Notes: a model not told the origin generated them from the sequence alone. DNA of 64,000 nucleotides from Thermotoga caldifontis AZM44c09 (GCF_000828655.1 NZ_AP014509.1:1736001-1800000); one strand, 5' to 3'. Shown: positions 36,958 to 46,138, counted from the first letter of the stretch. Numbers and translations are program-made.

Positions 36958-38040
36958 TTGAAGATCGTTTTTCGCTGGTTCGGTGAAGAAGACCCCGTGA
37001 AACTGGAACACATAAGGCAGATCCCGGGTGTGGAAGGCGTCGTGGCCGCGCTGTTCGATGTACCCGTGGGAGAGGTCTGGCCACTCGAGAAGATCATGAG
37101 TTTGAAGAGAAAGGTCGAAGCACACGGGTTGAAATTCGAAGTCATCGAGAGTGTCAACGTGCACGAAGACATAAAGCTCGGTCTTCCTTCGAGAAAAAAG
37201 TACATCGACAACTACAAAGACACGATCGTGAACCTCGCAAGGGCGGGCGTAAAGGTTGTCACTTACAACTTCATGCCCGTCTTCGACTGGCTCAGGACGG
37301 ATTTGAGGTACAGACTCCCTGATGGTTCTGAAACCATGGCGTACGACGATGAGCTCGTTCGAAGCATCACCCCGAGACAGCTCGTGAAGATGGTGAAAGA
37401 AGGTTCCTCGAACTTCGTCCTGCCAGGCTGGGAGTGGGAAAGACTCGGGGAGCTCGAAAAAACTCTGCAGATGTACGAAGGCATGAGTGAAGAAGATCTC
37501 CTGGAAAACTTGATCCACTTTCTCAAAGAAGTCGTTCCGGTGTGCGAACAGTTCGGCATCAAACTGGCCATCCATCCGGACGATCCACCGTGGAGCGTTT
37601 TCGGTCTGCCCAGGGTCGTGACGTGCGAGGAGAACATAGAAAAGATATTGCTCTCGGTGGACAGCCCTTCCAACACGCTCGCACTCTGCACGGGTTCGCT
37701 CGGTGTGAACACGAAGAACGATTTACCAAAGATGATACGCCGTTTCGGTTCGATGAAAAGGATAAGCTTCGTACATTTGAGAAACTTCAAACTCATCGGT
37801 GAAAAGAAGTTTTACGAGAGCGCACACCCAACCTTCTGTGGCTCACTCAATATGTTGCAGATCGTCAAAGCCCTGCGTGAGATAAATTACGATGGTTACC
37901 TAAGACCCGACCACGGAAGAACGATCTGGAACGAGAAGGCAAGGCCAGGTTACGGGCTCTACGACAGGGCCCTCGGTGTGTGCTACATCCTCGGACTCTG
38001 GGAGGCGGTGAGTTCAGAAAATGGAAACGCTTGGGAATGA
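36958..38040 (+). CDS. uxuA: Mannonate dehydratase
   Basis: Dehydrates D-mannonate to 2-keto-3-deoxygluconate in glucuronate breakdown. The 360-residue chain starts MKIVFRWFGEED, then RQIPGVEGVVAALFDVPVGEVW, VIESVNVHEDIKLG, AIHPDDPPWSVFGLPRVV, CTGSLG and RPDHGR, the metal and substrate motifs of UxuA. Start: the TTG six bases after GAGGTG; the upstream GTG is part of that site. It would connect functionally to the GH4 glycosidase if that enzyme is an α-glucuronidase. The end overlaps the copA start by 20 bases. Confidence 0.95.
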   Translation: MKIVFRWFGEEDPVKLEHIRQIPGVEGVVAALFDVPVGEVWPLEKIMSLKRKVEAHGLKFEVIESVNVHEDIKLGLPSRKKYIDNYKDTIVNLARAGVKVVTYNFMPVFDWLRTDLRYRLPDGSETMAYDDELVRSITPRQLVKMVKEGSSNFVLPGWEWERLGELEKTLQMYEGMSEEDLLENLIHFLKEVVPVCEQFGIKLAIHPDDPPWSVFGLPRVVTCEENIEKILLSVDSPSNTLALCTGSLGVNTKNDLPKMIRRFGSMKRISFVHLRNFKLIGEKKFYESAHPTFCGSLNMLQIVKALREINYDGYLRPDHGRTIWNEKARPGYGLYDRALGVCYILGLWEAVSSENGNAWE

Positions 38041-40198
38041 ACGTCTGAACGAAAAGCGGTTCAGAAAGACCTTCACCGTCACCGGGATGACGTGCGCGAC
38101 GTGTGCGAGGATCGTTGAACAGGCTTTGAAAAGCATCGAGGGTGTGGAGTTCGCATCGGTCAACCTGGCCACGTCCACAGGGTTCATCCTGGCCGAAAGA
38201 GAGATAGATTTCGAGACGATAAAAAAAGCCGTCGAAGAAGTTGGGTACGGTGCCGAACTGAGCGCCTCGCAGGACGTTGAGGCGAGAAGGTTCGCCCAGG
38301 CCAAAAGGAACCTACTACTCGCGTGGCTCGCCACAGGCCCGCTCATGGCTCTGATGTTCTTTCACATGGTGCTTCACGCACGCCAGCTTCTCTGGCTCGA
38401 GCTCGCGCTCTCCACGTTCGTGATTTTCTACGTCGGGAGAAAAACTATCAGGGGTGCCGCGATCGCTGTAGTTCACAAACACGCCAACATGGACGTGCTC
38501 ATCTCTCTCGGTGCCATCAGCTCGTGGTTGACTGGACTGCTCTCACTTTTGAAACTCCCTGTGAACTCTTTCGCCGCCGTGGGTGGCATGATCGTGGCTT
38601 TCCACATCACGGGCAGGTTCATAGAATCTTACCTGAGAGACAGAGCGGCCAAACAACTGAAAGCCCTGCTCCAGCTCCAGGCAAAGCAGGCACGTGTTCT
38701 GGTGGATTCGAAAGAAATATTCTTGCCCATCGAAGCGGTGAAGGAGGGCTTCACAGTCGTTGTCAATCCGTCGGAACGCATACCCATAGACGGCGTGATC
38801 GTGGAAGGATCGAGCTTAGTCGACGAATCCATGATCAGTGGAGAATCTGTTCCCGTGCTCAAGAAGGTGGGTGATTCTGTCGTTGCGGGCTCGATGAATC
38901 TTTCTTCGACGATAAAGGTCAGAGTCACGAAGATTGGCGAAGACACCTTTCTGGCCCAGATGCTCAGGCTCGTTCAGGAGGCACAGGGTTTCAAAGTGCC
39001 CATTCAAGCCCTCGCGGATCGAATAACCAACTATTTTGTGCCCGTGGTTTTGTTGTTGGCCCTATCGAGCGCGTTGTTCTGGTACTTCAACTACGAGAGG
39101 TTCTCCGCGACGTTCGAAAAACTCGCCCGCATTCTTCCTCTGCCTGTTCACAACGCCGAACCGCTGAGCTTTTCGATCTTCGTCTTCGTTGCCACGCTGG
39201 TTGTGGCATGCCCATGTGCGCTTGGGCTCGCGACACCCATGGCCCTGCTGGTGGGAACGAGTCAGGCAATGAAAAAAGGTCTTCTTGTTCGAAACGCCGA
39301 AGCGATACAGACCATCAAAGACATAAAATTCATCCTGACAGACAAAACCGGAACGCTCACGCTCGGAGAACCCATCGTCGTTGAACACAACCTGGACGAA
39401 GAAACCTTGAACATCGTGGCCAACGTTGAGAAAAGATCGAACCATCCTTTCGCGAGGGCGATAGCGAAACTTGCAAGCGATCACATCGAAGTACAGCAGT
39501 TCGAAGAGATCGCCGGCGAAGGTGTGAAGGCTGTTGTGGATGGGAAAGATTATTTCATTGGAAGGCCTCTGGATTATTCTCGCTACGATGAACAGATCGA
39601 ACATGGAAGGACGGTCGTGGAGGTCAGAGTGGATGGAAACGTTGTGGGGTTCTTCGCGCTGGAAGACGCCCTGAGGGAGGATGCCAGAGAGACGGTGGAC
39701 AGGTTGAAACGAATGGACATAGAGGTCATAATGGTCACGGGAGACAGCGAACGCATCGCCAGGGCGGTGGCGAGGAAGGTGGGTATAGAAAGAGTTCACG
39801 CGCAGGTGAAACCAGCGGAAAAGCTCGAGCTGGTCAGAAAGTACCAGGCGTCGGGCAGAAAGGTGGCGATGGTGGGAGATGGCATGAACGACGCCGCCGC
39901 ACTCAAAGCCGCGGACGTGGGTATAGCCATGGGCTCAGGCATGGACATCGCCGTGGACAACGCGGACATCGTCGTTGTGAAGGGTGGTCTATCCAGATTG
40001 GTCGAGATGGTAGAGATCTCGAAGAGAACCTTTCGAAAGATCAGGCAGAATTTGTTCTGGGCGTTCTTCTACAACATCGTGGCGATCCCGGCAGCGATGG
40101 CGGGATTGGTTCATCCCGTCGTGGCGGAACTCGCCATGTTGATGAGCTCGATCAGCGTGGTGCTGAACTCGTTGAGTTTGGGGAGGGAAAGATCGTGA
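38021..40198 (+). CDS. copA: Copper-exporting P1B-type ATPase
   Basis: A 725-residue heavy-metal P-type ATPase. One N-terminal HMA domain carries GMTCATCA (residues about 21-28). The transport-site CPC motif is in VACPCALGLATP (about 393-404), the phosphorylated aspartate in DKTGT (about 440), the SNHPFARAI histidine-proline motif follows, and GDGMNDAAALKAADVGIAMG closes the P domain. CPC with this context indicates Cu+ export. The ATG is preceded by GGAGGCGGTGAG. It overlaps uxuA by 20 bases and is followed by a chaperone gene with a 4-base overlap. Confidence 0.95.
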   Translation: METLGNERLNEKRFRKTFTVTGMTCATCARIVEQALKSIEGVEFASVNLATSTGFILAEREIDFETIKKAVEEVGYGAELSASQDVEARRFAQAKRNLLLAWLATGPLMALMFFHMVLHARQLLWLELALSTFVIFYVGRKTIRGAAIAVVHKHANMDVLISLGAISSWLTGLLSLLKLPVNSFAAVGGMIVAFHITGRFIESYLRDRAAKQLKALLQLQAKQARVLVDSKEIFLPIEAVKEGFTVVVNPSERIPIDGVIVEGSSLVDESMISGESVPVLKKVGDSVVAGSMNLSSTIKVRVTKIGEDTFLAQMLRLVQEAQGFKVPIQALADRITNYFVPVVLLLALSSALFWYFNYERFSATFEKLARILPLPVHNAEPLSFSIFVFVATLVVACPCALGLATPMALLVGTSQAMKKGLLVRNAEAIQTIKDIKFILTDKTGTLTLGEPIVVEHNLDEETLNIVANVEKRSNHPFARAIAKLASDHIEVQQFEEIAGEGVKAVVDGKDYFIGRPLDYSRYDEQIEHGRTVVEVRVDGNVVGFFALEDALREDARETVDRLKRMDIEVIMVTGDSERIARAVARKVGIERVHAQVKPAEKLELVRKYQASGRKVAMVGDGMNDAAALKAADVGIAMGSGMDIAVDNADIVVVKGGLSRLVEMVEISKRTFRKIRQNLFWAFFYNIVAIPAAMAGLVHPVVAELAMLMSSISVVLNSLSLGRERS

Positions 40199-40398
40199 GG
40201 TACGAACTCCACGTTCCCGATATTTCGTGTGGCCATTGCAGAAACAGAATTTCGAAGGCGCTGGAAGAACTCGGTGTGAAGCAGTACGAAATAGACGTGC
40301 AGGCGAAGAAAGTCTATCTCGATACGGACAACGTTGAGCTGGTCCTGAAAAAGCTCGGGCAGATGGGTTATCCCGTGGAAAGTTACAGACAGCTGTGA
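40195..40398 (+). CDS. copZ: CopZ-like copper chaperone (HMA domain)
   Basis: A 67-residue single HMA domain. The metal site is DISCGHCRNRI (CxxC near residues 12-15). It probably carries Cu+ to CopA. The GTG start overlaps the copA stop (GTGA), so the two are translationally coupled. Length and spacing are normal for CopZ, although the usual methionine before the first cysteine is replaced by serine. Confidence 0.88.
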   Translation: MRYELHVPDISCGHCRNRISKALEELGVKQYEIDVQAKKVYLDTDNVELVLKKLGQMGYPVESYRQL

Positions 40399-40437
40399 CG
40401 GATCGACCCACGAGCCACACCGGATCGTGAAATTCGT

Positions 40438-40647
40438 TCATCGTACCAGCTTGACCAGCTTCACGATCAGAAAGATCAAAAAACCCAAAAACAGAACGGG
40501 CAACGCGACGATGAACAATCCAAGCAGTGCCAGCACAACGACCGCGATACCGAGCGCGACGGCGAACAGTCCGGCGAAAAATGGGAAGAACCTGAAGAAA
40601 AGATAGATCAGAAATATCACGCCAAGAAACGCGAGAAAGTAAAGCAT
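40438..40647 (-). CDS. Small hydrophobic membrane protein
   Basis: A 69-residue protein made of two long hydrophobic segments (MLYFLAFLGVIFLIYLFF and the stretch around residues 25-62) with a basic C-terminus (KLVKLVR). GGGGGTGGTAGG lies just before the ATG, so translation is credible. No family recognised. It lies downstream of htpX (66 bases) and may be part of that envelope-stress group. Confidence 0.6.
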   Translation of the reverse strand: MLYFLAFLGVIFLIYLFFRFFPFFAGLFAVALGIAVVVLALLGLFIVALPVLFLGFLIFLIVKLVKLVR

Positions 40648-40713
40648 CCTACCACCCCCTTCGCTTCTGTGCGGGGTTGTGTGGAAGCGTCGAACGCATT
40701 TCTGAAGTCGTCC

Positions 40714-41694
40714 TCAATTTTCCTGCAGTTCTTTCAGAACGACCTCTTCCGGCACATGCTCCAGCAAAGCGATGCGTTTGTGTATGGGCGGATGCGTGCT
40801 GAAAAGGTTGGCAAAGAATCCCTCTCTGTCGTTGACCTTCCTCTTCAACGGGTCTGCGATGAAAAGGTGCGCCGTGGCGATGGTGGCGTTCTTCACTCTG
40901 GGTTTTGTTTTCTGCATCTTCGCGATCTTCCTGAGCGCGTTCGCCAGACCCTTCGGGTTCCTCGTTAGCTCAACTCCTTTGGCGTCCGCGAGGTATTCCC
41001 TCGTTCTCGACACGGCGAACATTGTTACTCTACCGATGAAAGAAAACAGCGTGGCGAGCAGTGCGATCACCAGCAACGCCAGGATTATGTAACCGGTGCT
41101 GTCTTTTCCTTTCCTTCTCGAAGATCTACCGTATCCCGACCAAAGCATGACCCTGAGGGACCTCCAGGCAAAGAGCTGCACCAGCACCATCGCACCAAGG
41201 ATCGCGCTGATCGTAGTCATCAAGAGTGTGTCTCTGTTGATGATATGACTTATCTCGTGCGCCACAACGCCTTCGGTCTCTTCCCTGTTGAGATGCTTCA
41301 GCAAACCTGTGGTGACGCACACAGCGCTGTCTTTCTGTTTGAAGCCCGTCGCGAAGGCGTTTATGTTCTCATCCTCCATCACGTAAACTTTCGGTGGTAC
41401 TTCGAGACCTGCGGCGATCGAAAGCTCCTCAACGATGTTCTTGAGCTGTTTCTCTTCGAAATCTTTTCCGATCACTGGCTTCGCTCCAACTGAGTGAAGT
41501 ACCAGGGAAGCTCCCGCGCTGACACCGACGAGCGTCTGGATCAGCGCGATGAAGAGCAGAACGATCGTTCCAAATGGAAAAATCCCGAACAATCCATCGA
41601 TCACGAGCCCGAGAAAACCCATCATGAGAACGAAAACAAAAACGAGCAGGTAGGTGTTGCGAACGTTCTTCTTCTGGATCGACACGTAGTCCAT
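40714..41694 (-). CDS. htpX: HtpX-like M48 membrane metalloprotease
   Basis: A 326-residue zinc protease of the inner membrane. Two N-terminal helices (about 15-65), the zinc motif HEISH (H146, H150), a second pair of helices (about 160-220) and the third-ligand region SRTREYLADAKG are in the expected order, with the conserved FSTHPP near the C-terminus. It degrades damaged membrane proteins. Coupled with lemA just upstream (10-base gap), a common pairing. Confidence 0.93.
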   Translation of the reverse strand: MDYVSIQKKNVRNTYLLVFVFVLMMGFLGLVIDGLFGIFPFGTIVLLFIALIQTLVGVSAGASLVLHSVGAKPVIGKDFEEKQLKNIVEELSIAAGLEVPPKVYVMEDENINAFATGFKQKDSAVCVTTGLLKHLNREETEGVVAHEISHIINRDTLLMTTISAILGAMVLVQLFAWRSLRVMLWSGYGRSSRRKGKDSTGYIILALLVIALLATLFSFIGRVTMFAVSRTREYLADAKGVELTRNPKGLANALRKIAKMQKTKPRVKNATIATAHLFIADPLKRKVNDREGFFANLFSTHPPIHKRIALLEHVPEEVVLKELQEN

Positions 41695-41703
41695 GCTTTC
41701 ACC

Positions 41704-42261
41704 TCAGAAGGATAGATCCACCTTTGGCGTTTCCTTCTCCGCCTCCGCAGCCTGGAAGAACGGGAACGGTGTGAAGTTGAACATCCTCGCGACGATGTTG
41801 GTTGGGAACATCTCTATCGCGGTGTTGTACTTCATGACGGTGTCGTTGTAGAACTGCCTCGCGTAGCTGATCCTGTTCTCCGTGCTGGTGAGTTCCTCCA
41901 TGAGCTGTTTCACCTGCTCGTTGGCTTTGAGCTCGGGATATCTTTCAAAAACGGCGAGCAAACGTGCGAGAGCACCGGAAAGCTCACCTTCCGCCTTTAT
42001 GCGATCGTCTATCGAACCGCCAGCGATCGCCTTCGCACGCGCGTTTATAACCGCTTCCAAAGTTTCTTTCTCGAACTTCATGTAGCCTTTCACCGCGTTC
42101 ACCAGGTTTGGAATCAGATCGTGCCTTCGTTTGAGCTGAACATCGATCTGGCTCCAGGCGTTTTCGACGCGCTTCTTTTTTGAAACGAGCGAGTTGTACG
42201 TTCCCACAAACCAGACGACCAGAACGATCACTATCGCCACGATGATCCCAGCGATCAGCAT
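41704..42261 (-). CDS. lemA: LemA family protein
   Basis: A 185-residue protein with one N-terminal membrane helix (MLIAGIIVAIVIVLVVWFV) and the LemA helical bundle: YNSLVSKKKRVENAWSQIDVQL, RRHDLIPNLVNAVKGYM and YNTAIEMFPTNIVA. Function is unknown but it is regularly found with HtpX-type proteases. Start: the ATG behind AAGGAGGTG, not an earlier in-frame codon in the upstream terminator tail. Confidence 0.92.
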   Translation of the reverse strand: MLIAGIIVAIVIVLVVWFVGTYNSLVSKKKRVENAWSQIDVQLKRRHDLIPNLVNAVKGYMKFEKETLEAVINARAKAIAGGSIDDRIKAEGELSGALARLLAVFERYPELKANEQVKQLMEELTSTENRISYARQFYNDTVMKYNTAIEMFPTNIVARMFNFTPFPFFQAAEAEKETPKVDLSF

Positions 42262-42292
42262 CCTCACACCTCCTTGGTCATATGGTACCACA

Positions 42293-42320
42293 AAGAAAAA
42301 ACCCCGGCCGAAGCCGGGGT
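42293..42320 (-). terminator. Terminator of the Ompα-Ompβ operon
   Basis: accccggc / gccggggt with loop cgaa (42301-42320), followed on the minus strand by TTTTTTCTTT. It lies 19 bases after the Ompβ-like stop. Confidence 0.9.
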
Positions 42321-42338
42321 CATTCGAACCTCACGTTT

Positions 42339-43250
42339 TCAGAAGCTCACGCTGACCGTCCAGGCAACCGTTGCCTTTGGCTGCGCGAAATCGATAGAGA
42401 CTTTGTGGCTCAGCAGTTCGCTCGTCCATGTTGCATATGCGCCAAGCGAAATGTCACCAAATCCAGTCAGAGTTGTTGGCAGTTCCACGTAACCTCCAAG
42501 TGTGACGGGTGAGAGAACCGTTGTTTCAAAGCTGGCACCGATTGTGTCAGGACCTTCGAAGTAAGCTCCACCAGAAAGTTTGTCGATTCCGAAGCTCACA
42601 CCAAACTTGTAGTTTGGCAGCATGCCCATACCAGTCGCGTTTGGATCAATTTTGAGGTTAGCGTAAGCGCTGAGTGAAGCATTCTCGATGCTCAAAGCCT
42701 TCGCAAGATCAATCGTTGCGTCGAGTCCGATCAGCGGGAACGAACCAGCGCCAGCAGAAACCACACCTTTTGCAAAAGCTGCCAAGGTCACGAACGTGAA
42801 GCTGAGTTTGTTGTAAACATCCGCATCGACCAGTGTACTACCACCAGCGGGGAAGTAGACGAAAACGCTCAGATCGTCCTTGACATCTCCCGAAGCGATG
42901 GCAAAGTCGAGTGCAAACGCTCCGCCGCTGTTGCTAACATAAGTAGTGCCCCTGCTCAGAGTTCCAAGTCTGTACTTGACTGAGAACGCATCGGATGTGT
43001 AGATCTTTTCCCAGACATAAGCGCTTGATACTCCAAAACCACTGAAACTGACAGAGAATCCCGTCTTCTGACCGACGTTGCCAGAGAGAACGAGTCTCAC
43101 AGATCCACCAGACGTTATGGTCGGCGTTGCCTGAGGCGTCGCAGTGTCGAACTCAACTGAGAGCTTTGCCCAGGCACTTCCAGAGATGCTGACCGCTGCG
43201 AATGCCGCGACTGTTACCAGGGCGACCAGCAATACGAGCAGTTTCCTCAT
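42339..43250 (-). CDS. Ompβ-like outer-sheath (toga) β-barrel protein
   Basis: A 303-residue exported protein: signal peptide MRKLLVLLVALVTVAAFA, then a Gly/Ser/Ala-rich, strand-alternating chain ending in VSVSF, as in outer-membrane porins. Its place directly downstream of the Ompα gene is the arrangement of ompα-ompβ in Thermotoga, where Ompβ is the main porin-like protein of the toga. Assignment rests on position, size and composition rather than on a sequence motif. Confidence 0.75.
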   Translation of the reverse strand: MRKLLVLLVALVTVAAFAAVSISGSAWAKLSVEFDTATPQATPTITSGGSVRLVLSGNVGQKTGFSVSFSGFGVSSAYVWEKIYTSDAFSVKYRLGTLSRGTTYVSNSGGAFALDFAIASGDVKDDLSVFVYFPAGGSTLVDADVYNKLSFTFVTLAAFAKGVVSAGAGSFPLIGLDATIDLAKALSIENASLSAYANLKIDPNATGMGMLPNYKFGVSFGIDKLSGGAYFEGPDTIGASFETTVLSPVTLGGYVELPTTLTGFGDISLGAYATWTSELLSHKVSIDFAQPKATVAWTVSVSF

Positions 43251-43296
43251 AACTCAACACCCTCCTTCACTTGTAATTTTTACCCCAAGTGGGGTT

Positions 43297-44523
43297 TCAC
43301 ATTGCACCCACGATCATGGCGGCGACTGCCAGTATTATAGCACCGATGACGGCTCCTGTGAGCGCCGCGTTGGCTTTGGACAGCTCATCGATCTTCTTGA
43401 GGAGTTCAGCCTTGGTGTCATCGATGGATTTGGTGACGGTCTGGAAGCGTGCCTCGGAATCTTCCCTGATGGCGAACAGACCATCCCTCAGCTCGGACAG
43501 TTGCGTGTTCACAGAATCGAGCTCATCGAGCACGTAGTTGATCTGTTCGTCGTGCGTGGCCTGGAACTCGTTCAGCTTGGACTCAAGTTCGGATGTCTTC
43601 GCGCTGATCGCATCGTTGAGTTTGGCGACATCTTCGTTGTGCTTCTTCTCAAGCTTGGCGATCGATTCGTAGAGGTTGAAGATGTCTTTGTCGTGGATGT
43701 TCACCGTCTGCTTGAGTTCCTCGAGCGATTTTGCCAAGCCCGCGGTCGATTCTTTCAGGTTGGCTATCTCGGACTCGTTGGCACTGACCTTGTTGCTTAT
43801 ACTATCGACCTTCTCGCTCAGTCTGTCCAGCTTGATGGACACATAACCGAGCGTCTTGACGGCGTTATCGAGCATTGCTGAGAGATCCCCAACCTGGTTT
43901 TCGAGCGCCGTTATCCTGTTGGACTGAGCGCGCGTGTAGGAAGTCAGATCCGCGACGATGTTCTTCACGGGCTCCAGTGCGAGCAGTTTTTTGTCGAGAT
44001 TAGCGATCTTGCCTTCCAGCTTGGAAATCACCGCTTCGAACTCTTCCTTCTGTTCGGCAAGCTTCGCGTCCATCTCATCGCTCAGCTTTGCGATGTCCTC
44101 GCTGTGCTTTTTCTGCAACTTGCTCACTGAATCGAAGAGGTTGAAAACGTCCTGCTCGTGGGTGCCAACCATTTGCTGGAGCTCTGCAACTTTCTTCTCA
44201 ACCGCGTCGACTTTCTCGATGGTGGAACCCAGTTTAACGCTGATCGCATCGAGCACCTTCAGGACATCGCTGATGTAAGGGCCAACGATCTCGGTCTCGA
44301 TGAGTCCGATCAGTCTGCTGATCATTGCGGCTTCTTCGTAGCGCGTGATGTTGCGATCACCCTTGAAAGTGCCATCGGGATACCCGATGACGATACCCTT
44401 ATCTTTGAGATGCTTCACGTACTCATAGGCCCAGTGCTTTTCTGGAACATCAGGAAACATTCCTGAAGCGAACACCCCAACGGCGACGAACAATGCCACG
44501 ACTGTGAGAAGAAGTTTCTTCAT
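43297..44523 (-). CDS. Ompα-type outer-sheath anchor protein (SLH, coiled coil, C-terminal membrane segment)
   Basis: A 408-residue exported protein. A signal peptide (to about residue 19) is followed by one SLH domain (FPDVPEKHWAYEYVKHLKDKG to about residue 75), a long heptad-repeat coiled coil (about 80-375) and a C-terminal hydrophobic helix (ALTGAVIGAIILAVAAMIVGAM). Ompα spans the large periplasm of Thermotoga, linking cell wall (SLH end) to toga (C-terminal end). The coil contains an internal duplication: FNLFDSVSKLQKKHSEDIAKL and FNLYESIAKLEKKHNEDVAKL. The ribosome binding site is AAGGGAGG. Confidence 0.9.
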   Translation of the reverse strand: MKKLLLTVVALFVAVGVFASGMFPDVPEKHWAYEYVKHLKDKGIVIGYPDGTFKGDRNITRYEEAAMISRLIGLIETEIVGPYISDVLKVLDAISVKLGSTIEKVDAVEKKVAELQQMVGTHEQDVFNLFDSVSKLQKKHSEDIAKLSDEMDAKLAEQKEEFEAVISKLEGKIANLDKKLLALEPVKNIVADLTSYTRAQSNRITALENQVGDLSAMLDNAVKTLGYVSIKLDRLSEKVDSISNKVSANESEIANLKESTAGLAKSLEELKQTVNIHDKDIFNLYESIAKLEKKHNEDVAKLNDAISAKTSELESKLNEFQATHDEQINYVLDELDSVNTQLSELRDGLFAIREDSEARFQTVTKSIDDTKAELLKKIDELSKANAALTGAVIGAIILAVAAMIVGAM

Positions 44524-44605
44524 AACGCCAACCTCCCTTCTGATTATTCTCGGTGGGAAACCTTCCCCCCACTTGTCAAAGACCAGAACACCCAGTTCAG
44601 AACCG

Positions 44606-44635
44606 ATTATAACACCCGAGTACGAGCAAAATCAA
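44606..44635 (-). promoter_or_regulatory. Promoter of the Ompα-Ompβ operon
   Basis: Minus-strand TTGATT (44635-44630), an 18-base spacer and a perfect TATAAT (44611-44606). The roughly 75-base leader contains a hairpin with arms gtggg and cccac about 20 bases before the ribosome binding site, which may stabilise the message of an abundant protein. Confidence 0.7.
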
Positions 44636-44647
44636 GTCTTCAACCTT

Positions 44648-45841
44648 TTACCCACGAACGAGTTTGAAGAACTGCCTCTTTCCAACCCTGAGAATTCTCT
44701 CTCTGTCCAGAGTAATTTTAGCATGGATGTCTATGACCTTTTCACCGTCGAGTTTGACGCCGCCTTGCTGGATCAACCTCTTTGCTTCGCTCCTGCTCGA
44801 AACCACGTTCAGTTTCACGAGTAATTCTACCAGTTCGCACTGGTCCATGTCAAGATGAACGATCGGCATTTCTTCTGGAAGTTCTCTTTTTGAAAAAACT
44901 TTTATGAACTGTTCCTGAGCTTCCCGCGCCGCTTCTTCACCGTGGAAGAATTTCGTTATCTCGAAAGCGAGTCTCATCTTCACGTCCCTTGGGTTCATCT
45001 TGCCCTGGTTCATGAGCTTTTCGTACTCTTCTATCTCTTCTACAGGGATCTTCGTCAAAAGCTTCATGTACTTCGTGATCAGCCAATCTGGTATCGACAT
45101 TAGTTTTCCGAACATCTCGTTCGCCGGATCGTTGAAGGCGATGTAGTTGCCGTAACTTTTGCTCATCTTCAGTTTTCCGTCCGTACCTTCAATGATGGGC
45201 ATAGTCATGACGATCTGAGGTTCCTGTCCAACCTGTTGCTGGATGTGTCTTCCCACCAGGAGGTTGAAGTACTGATCCGTTCCGCCGAGCTCGACGTCCG
45301 CTTCGACCACCACAGAATCCTGCGCCTGCGCGAGTGGATAGAGAAATTCTGCGATCGAAATGGGAACGTTTTCTCTGTATCTCTTCGCGAAGTCGTCACG
45401 CTCCAGCATGCGTGCGACCGTGTACTTCGCCGCGAGTTTTATCACGTCCACAAAGCTCATCCTGGCGAGCCACTCGCTGTTGAATCGAAGTTCTGTTTTC
45501 TCTCTGTCGAGGATCTTGAACGCCTGCTCCGCGTAAGTCTGCGCGTTCTTTTTGACCTCCTCCTCGCTGAGCATGGGCCTCGTGCTGTCTCTACCAGAAG
45601 GATCTCCTATCTGAGCGGTGAAATCACCTATGATGAGCACGACTCTGTGACCGAGTTCCTGAAACTCTCTGAGCTTGAACAAGACCACCGCATGGCCAAG
45701 ATGAAGGTCAGGCCTCGAAGGATCCACACCCAGCTTGACGCGGAGCTGTTTTTTCCTTTTGAGTTTGTCCAGAAGCTCTTCTTCACTGACGAGATCGACC
45801 ACGTTCTTCTTCAAAATCTCGAGCTGTTTTTCTGGTTCCAT
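44648..45841 (-). CDS. tyrS: Tyrosyl-tRNA synthetase
   Basis: A 397-residue class I synthetase. The HIGH-type motif is HLGH (residues 47-50), the tyrosine-site region GGTDQYFNLLVGR follows, and KMSKS occurs near residue 224. A C-terminal S4 RNA-binding domain (VVSSRSEAKRLIQQGGVKLDG) is present. Length and the IGDFTAQIGDPSGR phrase fit the TyrZ-type subfamily. The leader shows no T-box, as expected outside the Firmicutes-like group. It is 4 bases downstream of secG. Confidence 0.95.
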   Translation of the reverse strand: MEPEKQLEILKKNVVDLVSEEELLDKLKRKKQLRVKLGVDPSRPDLHLGHAVVLFKLREFQELGHRVVLIIGDFTAQIGDPSGRDSTRPMLSEEEVKKNAQTYAEQAFKILDREKTELRFNSEWLARMSFVDVIKLAAKYTVARMLERDDFAKRYRENVPISIAEFLYPLAQAQDSVVVEADVELGGTDQYFNLLVGRHIQQQVGQEPQIVMTMPIIEGTDGKLKMSKSYGNYIAFNDPANEMFGKLMSIPDWLITKYMKLLTKIPVEEIEEYEKLMNQGKMNPRDVKMRLAFEITKFFHGEEAAREAQEQFIKVFSKRELPEEMPIVHLDMDQCELVELLVKLNVVSSRSEAKRLIQQGGVKLDGEKVIDIHAKITLDRERILRVGKRQFFKLVRG

Positions 45842-45845
45842 CGCA

Positions 45846-46076
45846 TCACCTCGAGATGAAGAAGGCCGTCAAGATGCTGCTCACCATGAAGGCGATCGCA
45901 AGTCCGAGCGTGATCTTGCCGGATGTGTCCAGACCTTTCTTTCTTCCGAACATCGTGTACAGCGAGCCACTTCCAAAGGCTCCACCGAGTTCGGCGAACT
46001 TGCCCATCTGGTTGAGCACCATGTAGATCAGCGCGGCACTGATGAGTGAGTGAACGATTATCATGAACGTTTTCAC
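45846..46076 (-). CDS. secG: Preprotein translocase subunit SecG
   Basis: A 76-residue protein with two membrane helices (IIVHSLISAALIYMVL and ITLGLAIAFMVSSILTAFF) and the conserved cytoplasmic loop rich in Gly/Phe (GGAFGSGSLYTMFGRKKGLD). SecG assists SecYE in protein export. Start: GTG behind AAGGAGGTG. A longer in-frame reading runs back through the tRNA terminator and the tRNA itself and is not real. secD, secF and yajC are also in this window but in a different operon. Confidence 0.92.
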   Translation of the reverse strand: MKTFMIIVHSLISAALIYMVLNQMGKFAELGGAFGSGSLYTMFGRKKGLDTSGKITLGLAIAFMVSSILTAFFISR

Positions 46077-46108
46077 AAACACACCTCCTTCAAGCCGTAT
46101 ATTACCAC

Positions 46109-46138
46109 AAATAAAATGAGGCAGCTCAACGCTGCCTC
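46109..46138 (-). terminator. Terminator after tRNA-Met
   Basis: gaggcagc / gctgcctc with loop tcaac, followed on the minus strand by ATTTTATTT, directly after the tRNA CCA end and before secG. Confidence 0.8.

Noticed and set aside
44600-46100. T-box leader for tyrS
   Set aside because: secG is 4 bases upstream of tyrS and no specifier or T-box sequence is visible.
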